From NCBI GenBank assembly GCA_025499625.1, contig JAFMVD010000023.1, positions 22,054 to 86,053 of the forward strand: a stretch of 64,000 bases of DNA, read 5' to 3'. The position numbers were made by a program, and so were the translations under genes. The notes under the pieces are model-generated. The model was not told where the DNA came from. It saw nothing but the letters and a program-made list of their open reading frames with translations, and ran no database searches. This DNA is from Carboxylicivirga fragile. Its GTDB lineage: Bacteria > Bacteroidota > Bacteroidia > Bacteroidales > Marinilabiliaceae. Below, piece after piece: positions 27,718 to 36,481 of the stretch. How positions within the stretch are numbered: the first letter of the stretch is position 1; every line of letters begins with the position of its first letter.

Positions 27718-30141
27718 ATGTCTGTGAAAGGAGCTGAATTGAGCTTTGAAGATTTTAAGAAAGAAGTAAACGAAGATTATAAAATAGCTTGTGTAAGTCG
27801 TAACATGAGTTTGTTAGCCCGCAAAGAAGTGCTGGGAGGTAAGGCAAAGTTTGGTATTTTTGGCGATGGAAAAGAGATTCCACAAATTGCCATGGCCAAG
27901 CAATTTAAAAAAGGAGATTGGCGCTCGGGATATTACCGCGATCAGACTTTTATTTTGGCCGCCGGCATGACAACGCCAAAGGAGTTTTTTGCTTTATTAT
28001 ATGGTGAAACACGCACCGAGTTAAACCCTGATAATGGTGGTCGCTCGTTTAATAATCACTTTGGAACGCGCACTATAGATGAAAAAGGTAATTGGAAGCG
28101 TATTTCAGAAATGAAATGTACGGCTTCTGATATTTCTCCAACAGCTGGACAGATGCCCCGTTTGGTTGGTTTGGCTATGGCTTCTAAACTGTATCGTAAC
28201 AATCCTGGATTAGCTGATTTTACTGAGTTTAGCAATGGAGGTAACGAGGTGGCTTTTGGAACCATAGGAGATGCCAGTACATCGGAGGGACACTTTTTTG
28301 AAACTTTGAATGCTGCAGGTGTACTACAAATACCAATGGCTGTTTCTGTATGGGACGATGGTTATGGCATATCTGTTCCTAAAAAGTTTCAAACAACAAA
28401 AGAAAGCATTAGTAAAGCGATGAAGGGCTTTGAGAAAGGGCCTAAGGATACTACTGGTATGCTTATCTACAATGCGAAAGGTTGGGATTATGCTGGTCTT
28501 TGTCAGATGTACGAGGAAGGCATTAAAAAATGTCGTGAGCAACATGTACCAGTTTTATTTCATGTTGAGGATCTGACACAGCCAGTTGGGCATTCTACAA
28601 GTGGGTCGCACGAGCGTTATAAAAGCAAAGAACGACTTGAGTGGGAAAAAGAATACGATGGTTTGGCGCAGATGCGTAAGTGGATGATAGAAAGCAATCT
28701 GGCTACAGATGAGGAGTTAGTGAAAGTTGAAGGAGAAGCTCTAAAAGAAGTGAGGGCGGCTCAAAAGGAAGCTTACACCGAATTTAATGACGCCTTTAAG
28801 ACTGAACGTCGAGAGCTTTTGGATATTATTACACGTAAGGACTGTGTCTGTAACGACATCAAGCAAGCTGAGATTGATAAAATAGTTGCTGGCTTAAAAG
28901 CATCATTAGCCTTGAGTCGCAAAGAAATATTAAGTGCTGCTCGAAAGGTGTTGCGCTACTTTTGTTCGGCCTGTACCAAGCCGAGTAGTATGAAAGTAGA
29001 GCTGAAGGCTTGGGTGAAAAAATACAGCGAACAAGGTCGTGAGGATTATAGCGCGTGGTTGTATAGTGAGGATGAATATTCTGCTCTAAAGGTGCCGGTT
29101 GTTAAACCAGCTTTCGACAAGAATGTGGTGAACGTACCGGGCAGGGAGATTCTTCGTGACAACTTCGATTATATTTTTGAGCATAATCCAAAGGTGGTGA
29201 CTTTTGGTGAAGATACTGGATTTCTTGGAGGCGTAAATCAAACGCTTGAAGGCATGCAAGCTAAATATGGTGAGCTCCGCATTCGTGATACGGGTATTCG
29301 CGAAACGACTATAATGGGTAAAGGCATTGGAATGGCATTGCGTGGATTACGTCCAATCGCTGAGATTCAATATTTTGACTATCTCTTGTATGCTTTGCAA
29401 ACCATGAGTGATGATTTGGCAACAACCCGTTATCGTACTAAGAATGGTCAGAAAGCCCCTGTTATTGTAAGAACCAGAGGCCATCGCTTAGAAGGAATCT
29501 GGCACAGTGGCTCTCCTCTTAGCATGGTTATTAATTCCATCCGTGGAATATATGTTTGTGTGCCTCGCGATATGACGCGTGCAGCAGGTTTCTATAATAC
29601 ACTTTTAGCGGGTGATGATCCAGCTTTAGTTATTGAGCCTTTAAATGGTTACCGCTTGCGCGAACCGCAACCAAATAACATTGGTGAGTTTAATATACCT
29701 TTAGGCGTGCCTGAAATTATCTCTGAAGGTAATGATGTTACACTGGTGACCTATGGATCATGTGTACGTATTGCTCAGGAAGCTGTGAAGCAATTAAAAG
29801 AAATTGGAGTGTCGGTTGAATTGATTGACGTACAGACTTTATTACCTTTTGATATACATGGAATAATTGGCGAATCGGTTAAGAAAACCAATCGGGTTGT
29901 ATTCTTCGATGAAGATGTGCCGGGTGGGGCTACAGCCTTTATGATGCATAAAGTGGTTGAAGAGCAAAAAGCTTTCTATAACCTAGATGCTGCTCCTCGA
30001 ACTATTACAGCTAAGGATCATCGGCCAGCCTATGGTACCGATGGTGATTATTTTAGTAATCCGAATGCTGAGGATGTGTATGAGTGTATTTATGAAATAA
30101 TGGCGGAGTCAGATCCGAAGAAATTTCCAGCGATATATTAA
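27718..30141 (+). CDS. 2-oxoacid dehydrogenase E1, alpha-beta fusion
   Basis: About 807 residues from ATG 27718 (TTG 27703 is possible but less likely). The N-terminal half is E1 alpha with the thiamine diphosphate motif GDASTSEGHFFETLNAAG ... WDDGYGIS and the loop GHSTSGSHERYKS. A linker at ~380-470 leads to E1 beta (VVTFGEDTGFLGGVNQTLEGM, RDTGIRETTIMGKGIGMA, GHRLEGIWHSGSP, LLPFDIHGI, DEDVPGGATAFM). The fused form is common in Bacteroidota and usually taken as the branched-chain 2-oxoacid type (isoleucine, leucine, valine). E2 and E3 partners are not in the window, so substrate remains inferred. Confidence 0.9.
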   Translation: MSVKGAELSFEDFKKEVNEDYKIACVSRNMSLLARKEVLGGKAKFGIFGDGKEIPQIAMAKQFKKGDWRSGYYRDQTFILAAGMTTPKEFFALLYGETRTELNPDNGGRSFNNHFGTRTIDEKGNWKRISEMKCTASDISPTAGQMPRLVGLAMASKLYRNNPGLADFTEFSNGGNEVAFGTIGDASTSEGHFFETLNAAGVLQIPMAVSVWDDGYGISVPKKFQTTKESISKAMKGFEKGPKDTTGMLIYNAKGWDYAGLCQMYEEGIKKCREQHVPVLFHVEDLTQPVGHSTSGSHERYKSKERLEWEKEYDGLAQMRKWMIESNLATDEELVKVEGEALKEVRAAQKEAYTEFNDAFKTERRELLDIITRKDCVCNDIKQAEIDKIVAGLKASLALSRKEILSAARKVLRYFCSACTKPSSMKVELKAWVKKYSEQGREDYSAWLYSEDEYSALKVPVVKPAFDKNVVNVPGREILRDNFDYIFEHNPKVVTFGEDTGFLGGVNQTLEGMQAKYGELRIRDTGIRETTIMGKGIGMALRGLRPIAEIQYFDYLLYALQTMSDDLATTRYRTKNGQKAPVIVRTRGHRLEGIWHSGSPLSMVINSIRGIYVCVPRDMTRAAGFYNTLLAGDDPALVIEPLNGYRLREPQPNNIGEFNIPLGVPEIISEGNDVTLVTYGSCVRIAQEAVKQLKEIGVSVELIDVQTLLPFDIHGIIGESVKKTNRVVFFDEDVPGGATAFMMHKVVEEQKAFYNLDAAPRTITAKDHRPAYGTDGDYFSNPNAEDVYECIYEIMAESDPKKFPAIY

Positions 30142-30150
30142 AGAAAAAAG

Positions 30151-30285
30151 CTGAGGGTGTCCAAAAAGTAAGCTCGCTCATCGAGCGTAGTCGAGATGAA
30201 ATTTTATTAATTCTGATTATCAACTAATAATCACTTCGACTTAGCTCAGTGAACGGATGCTTTCAGAGTTTTTGGTCATCCTCAG
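30151..30285. repeat. 135-bp imperfect inverted-repeat element
   Basis: CTGAGGGTGTCCAAAAA (30151-30167) and TTTTTGGTCATCCTCAG (30269-30285) match as inverted ends (15 of 17). Inside, a second pair (GCGTAGTCGAGATGA and TCACTTCGACTTAGCTCA) is also inverted. The whole can fold as a long hairpin. TCGA-rich words of this type recur near 59670-59735 and 63870. Confidence 0.65.
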
Positions 30286-30305
30286 TATAATAAGTATAGA
30301 CCGTG

Positions 30306-31466
30306 TTAAAGATTGCCAAATTTATTCCATGGTACTATGTTTGCCACACTTCTTTTTTGCTCTTGATTTCCACCGTATACCAGATATTTCTCAATACGCT
30401 CATCCTTTGCAATATTTTCAAAAAAGAGTAGCCCTTTAAATAAATCGGACATAATGGTTTGTGTTGACTTTAGCTCATATGCTTTTAGGTGATTAGTTTC
30501 GTCAGTTATAAAGTCTACTTCGTGCCCTCCAGAATCCCTCCAAAACCAAGTATCATGAAAAGTATCGTTATGATACATTTGTTTGTGATATTCTGCGATC
30601 ATCATGTTTTCAAATAAGATACCTTTTAATGGGTGTGTGTGCACTTGCTCAGAAGAATGTATTTTAAGTAGGTGGCACAATAATCCGGTATCGTAAAAAT
30701 AGAGTTTAGGTGTTTTTACGATTCTTTTTTTGAAATTTTTATAATAAGGATTTAAAGTAAAAACAATATAACTGTGCTCTAAGGCCGATAGCCATGATTT
30801 TGCTGTTGGTTGAGTGATGTCACATTCATTGGCAATGTTGTTAAGGTTTAATAACTGTCCGGCTCTAGTGGCACATAATGCAATAAAGCGTTTAAATGCC
30901 CGCATGTTTCTAATGGATACAAGTTCGCTAACATCTCTTAGTAAATAGGTTTGAATGTAGTTGGAATAAAATGTGCGAGAGGGAATGTTTCGATCATAAA
31001 TAGCAGGGTAGTAACCTTTAATTGAGTTGTATAGATAATCTTCATTTAATAGGTTTTCTTTTTTTAACTCTGAATGATCAAATGGAAATAACTTTAATAT
31101 AGCAACACGTCCGGCTAAGCTTTGTGTAATTTTTTCCATCAAATGAAAGTTTTGAGAGCCAGATAAGATAAATTGTCCCATCGTACCACTTTCATCTACC
31201 AATGTTTGGATGTATGAAAATAATGAAGGTACCCGCTGAACCTCATCAAGTATGACTTTTGATGAGAATTGTGCTAAAAATGCATTTGGATCACTTTCTG
31301 CAAAATGTCTGTTGTCCGGGTTTTCAAGGTTAATATAGCGATAGTCGGCAAAGGCATTTTTTAGCACGGTTGTTTTACCAGCTTGTCTTGGACCCGTAAG
31401 CGCAATTACCGGGTATTTACTCAGCATGTTTCGAATCGATGCGGCTATTTTTCTTTTAATTACCAT
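30306..31466 (-). CDS. AAA_14/DUF4143 family ATPase
   Basis: 386 residues. Walker A is GPRQAGKTT (~24-32), the Walker B-like segment is VILDEVQRVP, and the sensor region is FILSGSQNFHLM. The C-terminal half is DUF4143 with a winged-helix part (LLNLNNIANECDITQPTAKSWLSAL) and a nuclease-like core (GILFENMMIAEYHK, GGHEVDFITDE, AYELKST). The role of this large family is unclear; toxin-like or mobile roles have been suggested. It lies alone between an inverted-repeat element and a 22-bp triple repeat, which suggests an accessory gene. Confidence 0.88.
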   Translation of the reverse strand: MVIKRKIAASIRNMLSKYPVIALTGPRQAGKTTVLKNAFADYRYINLENPDNRHFAESDPNAFLAQFSSKVILDEVQRVPSLFSYIQTLVDESGTMGQFILSGSQNFHLMEKITQSLAGRVAILKLFPFDHSELKKENLLNEDYLYNSIKGYYPAIYDRNIPSRTFYSNYIQTYLLRDVSELVSIRNMRAFKRFIALCATRAGQLLNLNNIANECDITQPTAKSWLSALEHSYIVFTLNPYYKNFKKRIVKTPKLYFYDTGLLCHLLKIHSSEQVHTHPLKGILFENMMIAEYHKQMYHNDTFHDTWFWRDSGGHEVDFITDETNHLKAYELKSTQTIMSDLFKGLLFFENIAKDERIEKYLVYGGNQEQKRSVANIVPWNKFGNL

Positions 31467-31507
31467 ACTTTAGTAAAAGTATATAAAATGAGGATATTAG
31501 ACAAGCG

Positions 31508-31566
31508 AATTTTGAAATTACATAAACTAAATTTTGAAATTACACAAATTTAATTTTGAAATTGCG
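31508..31566. repeat. Three 22-bp direct repeats upstream of the ATPase gene
   Basis: AATTTTGAAATTACA starts at 31508 and 31530, with AATTTTGAAATTGCG at 31552, a strict 22-bp spacing. The set begins 42 bp upstream of the ATPase start. Two helical turns per repeat place the copies on one DNA face, as in operator or iteron arrays. Confidence 0.7.
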
Positions 31567-31650
31567 AGTTCACAAATAAGTAGTACACTATGTGCTTATC
31601 TAATGTTGGTGAGAAGTATGAAAGTTATATCGGTTCCGAATTACTCGGGA

Positions 31651-31697
31651 TAATTAGCAAAATGGCTTATAGCGCATTTTGTAATACATTTGGTATT
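31651..31697. repeat. Dispersed ~70-bp repeat, copy A (partial)
   Basis: TAATTAGCAAAATGGCTTAT and ensuing GCGCATTTTGTAATACATTTGGTAT matches the sequences at 56680-56745 and 63962-64000 and the reverse of 63717-63787. It abuts the stop codon of the NhaC gene. Confidence 0.65.
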
Positions 31698-33615
31698 ATA
31701 CTCTTTTTCCCATCAACTTTATCACCATAAACAAAGCTCCGAAACACAATAGATAGGATATCCATATCGGAAATCCGAACGCGGTCGGAATGGTGCCGCC
31801 TAGTATGGCGATTAGAGCGACAGTTATTGCATATGGCATTTGTGTTCGCACGTGATGAATGTGGTTACATGAGCAGGCAAGTGAACTTAATATGGTTGTG
31901 TCAGATATTGGAGAGCAGTGATCTCCAAGCACAGATCCTGCTAATACGCAGGACACCACATTGTAGAATATGGCATTTATTTCGGCTGAACCCAAACCAG
32001 CTTCCTGTCCGATTTTATAGACTGCTGGTAACATCAATGGGTATATAATGGCCATGGTTCCCCAGCTTGAACCTGTGCTGAATGCTATGAACGCTGAAAA
32101 TAAAAAAGTCAGTGCTGGAATAAACATCGGATTTATTTCAATGCCAACTAAAATGTTGGTTATGAAATCAGCCGTATGCAGGTGTTTTGTTAAAAGAGCT
32201 AAGGACCATGCCAATGAAAGAATCAGTAGCGCATGAAACATGGTTTTAAAACCATTGATAAGTCCTTCTATGCTTTCCTTCAAGGATAAAAGGCGTTGAG
32301 CCGAAGTAAGAACGAGTGCTGCAAAAACACCTGCTAACGAAGACCATATTAAAGCGGTAAAAATATCTGCATTGCCAATGGTTTGTGACAGTTTACCTGT
32401 AAAAGAATAGGAATGACTGTTCCAAACACTATCTTCCCATCCAGTATAAATTAAGCCACTAATGGTGCCAATAATAACAACTAAAACGGGAATTAGCGCA
32501 TTAAACCATCGAGCTTGAATGTTATCGGATACCGAAAGCTCTTTCATTATTTGCGGACTGTGTTGTTTATCCGATTTATTAAATGAAAGCTTGTTTTGTA
32601 CAGCTTGCTTCTCCGATTTTAACATTGGGCCAAAATCGCGTCTTTGCCAAATAAGTATCCCAACAAATGCAAGTGTTAGAATGGGATAAAACGAATACTT
32701 GAGGGATTGTAGAAAAACAGCATAGGCCGTTGTTTGTAGCCCAATGCTGGTGATACCTTCTTGAATGTAACTTAATTCAGCACCAATCCATGTTGTAATA
32801 AATGCAATAGCCGCGATTGGGGCAGATGTTGAATCAACAATGTAAGCTAATTTTTCGCGCGATATTTTTAATTTGTCAGTTACCGGTCGCATAGTATTAC
32901 CAACTACTAGGGTGTTGGCATAATCATCAAAGAATATTAACAAACCCATCAGATAAGTTATGAATTGACCCGATCGTCTGCTTTTGGCATATTTTGATAG
33001 AATATTTACAATGCCTTTCATGCCTCCATTCATCGAGATGAGCGTCACCATTCCTCCAATCAACATGCAAAAAATAATGATTGATAAATGATCTTTATCC
33101 AATAAAGCATGCATTAGGTAGGTATCAACAACGGCAAAACCACCCTTAGCTATCGCAATAAAAAAGTTGGCACCCGCGTATTTAAATAGGCAAGCACTCC
33201 CAAATAACAGGCCTACAAAAAGCGATGAAAAAACCTCTTTAGTTAGTAAAGCCATAATAATGGCGATAAGAGGCGGTAGAATTGATAGCCACAAAGGAAT
33301 GGGATTTATTTTCTTTTGTGTAATAACATGGGTGTCGATGAGTTGGATTTCTGATTTTTGTTCAAATACATGATCAACAAATAGGCCTTTTTCATCCTCA
33401 TTTAAATCAATTCGAACACCATTTATTAAGAGTTGTGGTGTGAATTTTTCATTTACCGTACCTTCTAAGCGTATTTCGGTTTTCAAACCTTTCATTACAG
33501 CAGGAGGAAGCTTGATCTCTAGTTTTTTGTTATGTGCGAAACCTGAGAAGGAAAGGCTACTTACAAGGGTAAATGTTAATAGAAATAGAAACCGGGCTTT
33601 ACTGAATTTTAGCAT
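31696..33615 (-). CDS. NhaC-family Na+/H+ antiporter with N-terminal extra domain
   Basis: About 639 residues from ATG 33615 (MLKFSKARFLFLL, a signal-like helix); an ATG at 33651 is also in frame. Residues ~30-105 form a soluble beta-rich part (KLEIKLPPAVMKGLKTEIRLEG, INGVRIDLNEDEKG) before the transporter. The transporter core has about a dozen helices with MGLLIFFDDYANTLVVGNTMRP, STSAPIAAIAF, STGSSWGTMAIIYPLMLP and LGDHCSPISDTTILSS, all typical of NhaC. It would exchange Na+ for H+, using or trimming the gradient set up by NQR. The extra extracytoplasmic domain is unusual. Confidence 0.88.
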   Translation of the reverse strand: MLKFSKARFLFLLTFTLVSSLSFSGFAHNKKLEIKLPPAVMKGLKTEIRLEGTVNEKFTPQLLINGVRIDLNEDEKGLFVDHVFEQKSEIQLIDTHVITQKKINPIPLWLSILPPLIAIIMALLTKEVFSSLFVGLLFGSACLFKYAGANFFIAIAKGGFAVVDTYLMHALLDKDHLSIIIFCMLIGGMVTLISMNGGMKGIVNILSKYAKSRRSGQFITYLMGLLIFFDDYANTLVVGNTMRPVTDKLKISREKLAYIVDSTSAPIAAIAFITTWIGAELSYIQEGITSIGLQTTAYAVFLQSLKYSFYPILTLAFVGILIWQRRDFGPMLKSEKQAVQNKLSFNKSDKQHSPQIMKELSVSDNIQARWFNALIPVLVVIIGTISGLIYTGWEDSVWNSHSYSFTGKLSQTIGNADIFTALIWSSLAGVFAALVLTSAQRLLSLKESIEGLINGFKTMFHALLILSLAWSLALLTKHLHTADFITNILVGIEINPMFIPALTFLFSAFIAFSTGSSWGTMAIIYPLMLPAVYKIGQEAGLGSAEINAIFYNVVSCVLAGSVLGDHCSPISDTTILSSLACSCNHIHHVRTQMPYAITVALIAILGGTIPTAFGFPIWISYLLCFGALFMVIKLMGKRV

Positions 33616-33826
33616 AGAAAATTGAGATAATGTATTACAAGAAACATTCAATTTATAAAAGAATCAAAGAAATTTAATAATTAATTTAGGTCAAGGTATT
33701 GATGGAAAGCAGAATAATTTGTAAATTAATGTTAAAATTAAGGTGTTTGAACATATTTAAGATATCTGATGTTCAATTCTTAGCGGGGGCTTGTAAGCAA
33801 TAATCTTAATTTTCTGATAATAGAAT

Positions 33827-33833
33827 AAGGAGG
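33827..33833 (+). promoter_or_regulatory. Strong Shine-Dalgarno sequence before yqgE
   Basis: AAGGAGG sits 8 nt before the ATG at 33842 and decides this start over the TTG at 33836. Most genes in this window lack such a sequence. Confidence 0.75.
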
Positions 33834-33841
33834 AATTGGGA

Positions 33842-34435
33842 ATGAAAAGTTTAGATTTTAATATTTTTGATACACACCTTCCAAAGCTTAAACCGGCTAA
33901 AGGAAGGATATTGATTGCGGAACCGTTTTTGCAAGGACCGTATTTTAATCGTTCCATTATTATCATAACTGAACATGGTGAAGATGGAGCCGTTGGTTTT
34001 GTTTTGAATAAGTCATCAGATTTATATCCCGATGAGGTGATTGAAGATTTATTTAACTTTAAAGGAGAGATGTTTATTGGAGGACCGGTTTCATCAAACA
34101 CCTTACATTTTTTACATACGCTAGGAGATAAGGTGCCAGATTCAGTGCAGATTAGTGATAAGTTGTATTGGGGTGGCGATTTTGAAAAAATCAAAGAATT
34201 AATTAATTCAGGATTGGCCGACTATAAGGATGTGAAGTTTTTTGCAGGTTATTCTGGTTGGTCTCCTGGCCAACTCGAAGAAGAGATTGAATCAAACTCA
34301 TGGATCGTATCAAATTTAGACGACGATGTAATTATGAATTGTGAAATTGATGATTTCTGGCGACTATCCATGGAAAGTCTTGGTGACATACACAAAGTAT
34401 GGACTAATTTCCCTGAGAATCCATCAAATAATTAG
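33842..34435 (+). CDS. YqgE/AlgH family protein
   Basis: About 197 residues. YqgE/AlgH (DUF179) signs are KGRILIAEPFLQGPYFNRSIIIITEH, GAVGFVLNKSS, MFIGGPVSSNTLHFLH, YWGGDFEKIKELI, FAGYSGWSPGQLEEEI and SWIV. The family is cytosolic and its biochemical role is uncertain. The start is set by an AAGGAGG ribosome site. The last 32 bp overlap the end of the converging aminotransferase gene, so the two cannot be fully transcribed at once without antisense pairing. Confidence 0.93.
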   Translation: MKSLDFNIFDTHLPKLKPAKGRILIAEPFLQGPYFNRSIIIITEHGEDGAVGFVLNKSSDLYPDEVIEDLFNFKGEMFIGGPVSSNTLHFLHTLGDKVPDSVQISDKLYWGGDFEKIKELINSGLADYKDVKFFAGYSGWSPGQLEEEIESNSWIVSNLDDDVIMNCEIDDFWRLSMESLGDIHKVWTNFPENPSNN

Positions 34436-35282
34436 TGACATGCTCGTTTAGTAAAAGGTTTAGTTTTTTGCTAAGCTGGCAAAAGTAACGTTTTTGTTGA
34501 ATGCCCACCACCCATTGAATTCCTTGAATAGCATTGCTTAAAAATAGTTCGTCCGCCGCTAATAGCTCATCCAACGAAGCGCCAGCTACTTCTTGTACTT
34601 GCCAGTCTGCTTGCTTCATTATTTCAATTAATTGAGCGCGCATAATACCTTCAACACATCCCGATGTTCTGGATGGCGTATAAACTACCTGATCTTTTAT
34701 CCAATATAGATTCGATGCTAAACTTTCAATTATCAAATTCTGATCGTTCACAATTAAAACATCATCAAGATTCTGTTCCTTTTTATACAAGCCTGCCATT
34801 ACAAACAAAAGCGAGTTGGCCGATTTGAAACGAGAAAAGCGCGTTGTCGGTTTTTTATCTTCTTTATATACGTCAAGAAGAATGCCTTTGCTATTTAAAG
34901 TGTAGTTATTTGTATTTAAAGGCGTAGCCTCAATTAGGTAATTGGTGTTGTTTCCCTCTGGTGTGTATAAACCACCATCTTCTCTGAAAACAGTTAGGCG
35001 TATTCGGGCATCTCCAAAAATCCTATTTTTACTTATTAAGGACGAAATTTGCGAATTAAGTACATCAAGAGGAGGTAGGCTATGGCAGTTCATTTTAAGC
35101 TGCGCCATCGCGTTTAATAAGCGTCTGTAGTGATCTTCAAAAAATAGGGCTTCTTGCTGTATGCAGCGAATGGTTTCAAAAATGGCATCGCCGTATCTGA
35201 AGGCTCTGTTCGAAGCAGAGATGACAGGTTCGTCAGCCTTTATTTTAAGGCCATTCAGGCAAATGTATTGTTGCTTATTCAT
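34404..35282 (-). CDS. Class IV PLP aminotransferase
   Basis: 292 residues. The fold-IV aminotransferase signs are ASNRAFRYGDAIFETIR, RIRLTVFREDGG, the PLP lysine in RFKSANSLLFVMAG, and ESLASNLYWIKDQVVYTP with GCVEGIMRAQLIEI. The family includes branched-chain aminotransferase, D-amino acid aminotransferase and aminodeoxychorismate lyase (pabC). Length and motif style favour pabC or ilvE-like, and I cannot decide. It overlaps the GmhB-like gene by 8 bp (same strand, downstream) and the yqgE gene by 32 bp (converging). Confidence 0.88.
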   Translation of the reverse strand: MNKQQYICLNGLKIKADEPVISASNRAFRYGDAIFETIRCIQQEALFFEDHYRRLLNAMAQLKMNCHSLPPLDVLNSQISSLISKNRIFGDARIRLTVFREDGGLYTPEGNNTNYLIEATPLNTNNYTLNSKGILLDVYKEDKKPTTRFSRFKSANSLLFVMAGLYKKEQNLDDVLIVNDQNLIIESLASNLYWIKDQVVYTPSRTSGCVEGIMRAQLIEIMKQADWQVQEVAGASLDELLAADELFLSNAIQGIQWVVGIQQKRYFCQLSKKLNLLLNEHVTNYLMDSQGN

Positions 35283-35778
35283 TTGCTTGGTTTAAGATAG
35301 ATTTACAGGCTGGTATTATGGATGCATTAGCTTCAATTTTAAAACATTGTTTCAATCCAGCCGATTTTCCTGCTTCAATATCACGAGGTGAGTCTCCAAT
35401 TAAAAAGGATTTATTTACATCGATTTGATGTTCTTCAATGGCACGAAGAATCATTCCTGGTTTTGGTTTTCTGCACTCGCATTCTGATACACTATTGTGA
35501 TGTGGGCAATAGTAGATAGCCGTTAGTTCAATGTTGTTTTTTTGAAGCTCATCCTGCAAATAAGCATGCACCTTCTTAACATCATCTTCCGAATATTCTC
35601 CCTTAGCAACACCACCTTGATTGGTCACAATAATGAGTTTGTAAGCGCCATCAATAAGGCTTCTTAAACCTTCGAAAACATCCTTGTTTATTTTAAAGTC
35701 CTCAGGTCTAAAAATATAATAATGCCCTTCATCATTATTAATTACACCATCACGATCGATAAAAACGGCTTTGTGCAT
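35275..35778 (-). CDS. HAD-IIIA phosphatase, GmhB-like
   Basis: 167 residues. FIDRDGVIN is the nucleophile DxD motif, IVTNQGGVAKG the second motif, KPGM the Lys motif and IGDSPRDIEAG the acidic motif. CPHHNSVSECECRKPKPG holds the zinc-binding Cys and His typical of GmhB, which removes the 7-phosphate from heptose 1,7-bisphosphate in LPS core synthesis. Histidinol-phosphate phosphatase is the alternative. It lies between the rhomboid gene (10 bp) and the aminotransferase gene (8 bp overlap). Confidence 0.85.
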   Translation of the reverse strand: MHKAVFIDRDGVINNDEGHYYIFRPEDFKINKDVFEGLRSLIDGAYKLIIVTNQGGVAKGEYSEDDVKKVHAYLQDELQKNNIELTAIYYCPHHNSVSECECRKPKPGMILRAIEEHQIDVNKSFLIGDSPRDIEAGKSAGLKQCFKIEANASIIPACKSILNQANE

Positions 35779-35788
35779 ATTTATGAAT

Positions 35789-36400
35789 TTAGAAGATGGC
35801 TAATAACTCCTGAAAGAAGCGAGTCAACAACGAAGGATTAAAAATAACAGGAAAAAACATCCCATAAACAGCTCCCCAAAAGTGCGCGTCGTGGCCAATG
35901 TTATCCATGTTTCGTTTCGACATTATTCGGGAATAAATCAAGTAACCTACTCCCAATAATATGCCTGGAACGGGGATGAAATAAAGATAAATAATTCCGT
36001 ATGGATCGTATAAAATGCTTGCAAAAACTAAGGCAGAAACAGCGCCTGATGCACCAATGGCATTGTAGTAATAATTATCTTTCTCCTTCATGTACGAGTA
36101 CAGACTTGAAATAACAAGTGCAGATAGGAAAAAGAATAAAAACACGATGCTACTATTGCCAGGTAAGCTTTGCTGAAAATAATATATAACCGACCTTCCG
36201 AATGACCAAAGGACAAACATGTTGATTAATAAATGTCCCCAGCTTCCATGAAAGAAACCATGACTAATTAAACGGATGTATTCCTTTTTGTGCTTAATCT
36301 GATAGGCGTTAAATCGGTATTTGTGAATTAACTCCAGTTGGCTAAAACCTGCTATACTCAGTGCGCATACAACTATGATGATGATGATTGAAATATCCAT
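35789..36400 (-). CDS. Rhomboid-family intramembrane serine protease
   Basis: 203 residues with about six helices. The catalytic Ser is in GASGAVSA, the His in HDAHFWGAVYGM, and the oxyanion-related Asn in HLLINMFVLWSFG, so the active site looks complete. Rhomboids cleave single-pass membrane proteins in the bilayer. It leads a cluster of three tightly spaced genes (rhomboid, GmhB-like, aminotransferase). Substrates cannot be inferred from the sequence. Confidence 0.92.
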   Translation of the reverse strand: MDISIIIIIVVCALSIAGFSQLELIHKYRFNAYQIKHKKEYIRLISHGFFHGSWGHLLINMFVLWSFGRSVIYYFQQSLPGNSSIVFLFFFLSALVISSLYSYMKEKDNYYYNAIGASGAVSALVFASILYDPYGIIYLYFIPVPGILLGVGYLIYSRIMSKRNMDNIGHDAHFWGAVYGMFFPVIFNPSLLTRFFQELLAIF

Positions 36401-36481
36401 TCTATTATTTATAAGATTAACGATTAGAGATTAAGGATTAATCAATTTATATAATCTCTTATCACTAATCATTTATCGTGT

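Noticed and set aside
30257..30439. 60-residue frame overlapping the end of the ATPase gene
   Set aside because: Mostly antisense to DUF4143 coding sequence and the foldback element; no motif.
31827..32236. Plus-strand frames inside the NhaC gene
   Set aside because: Antisense shadows of a conserved transporter.
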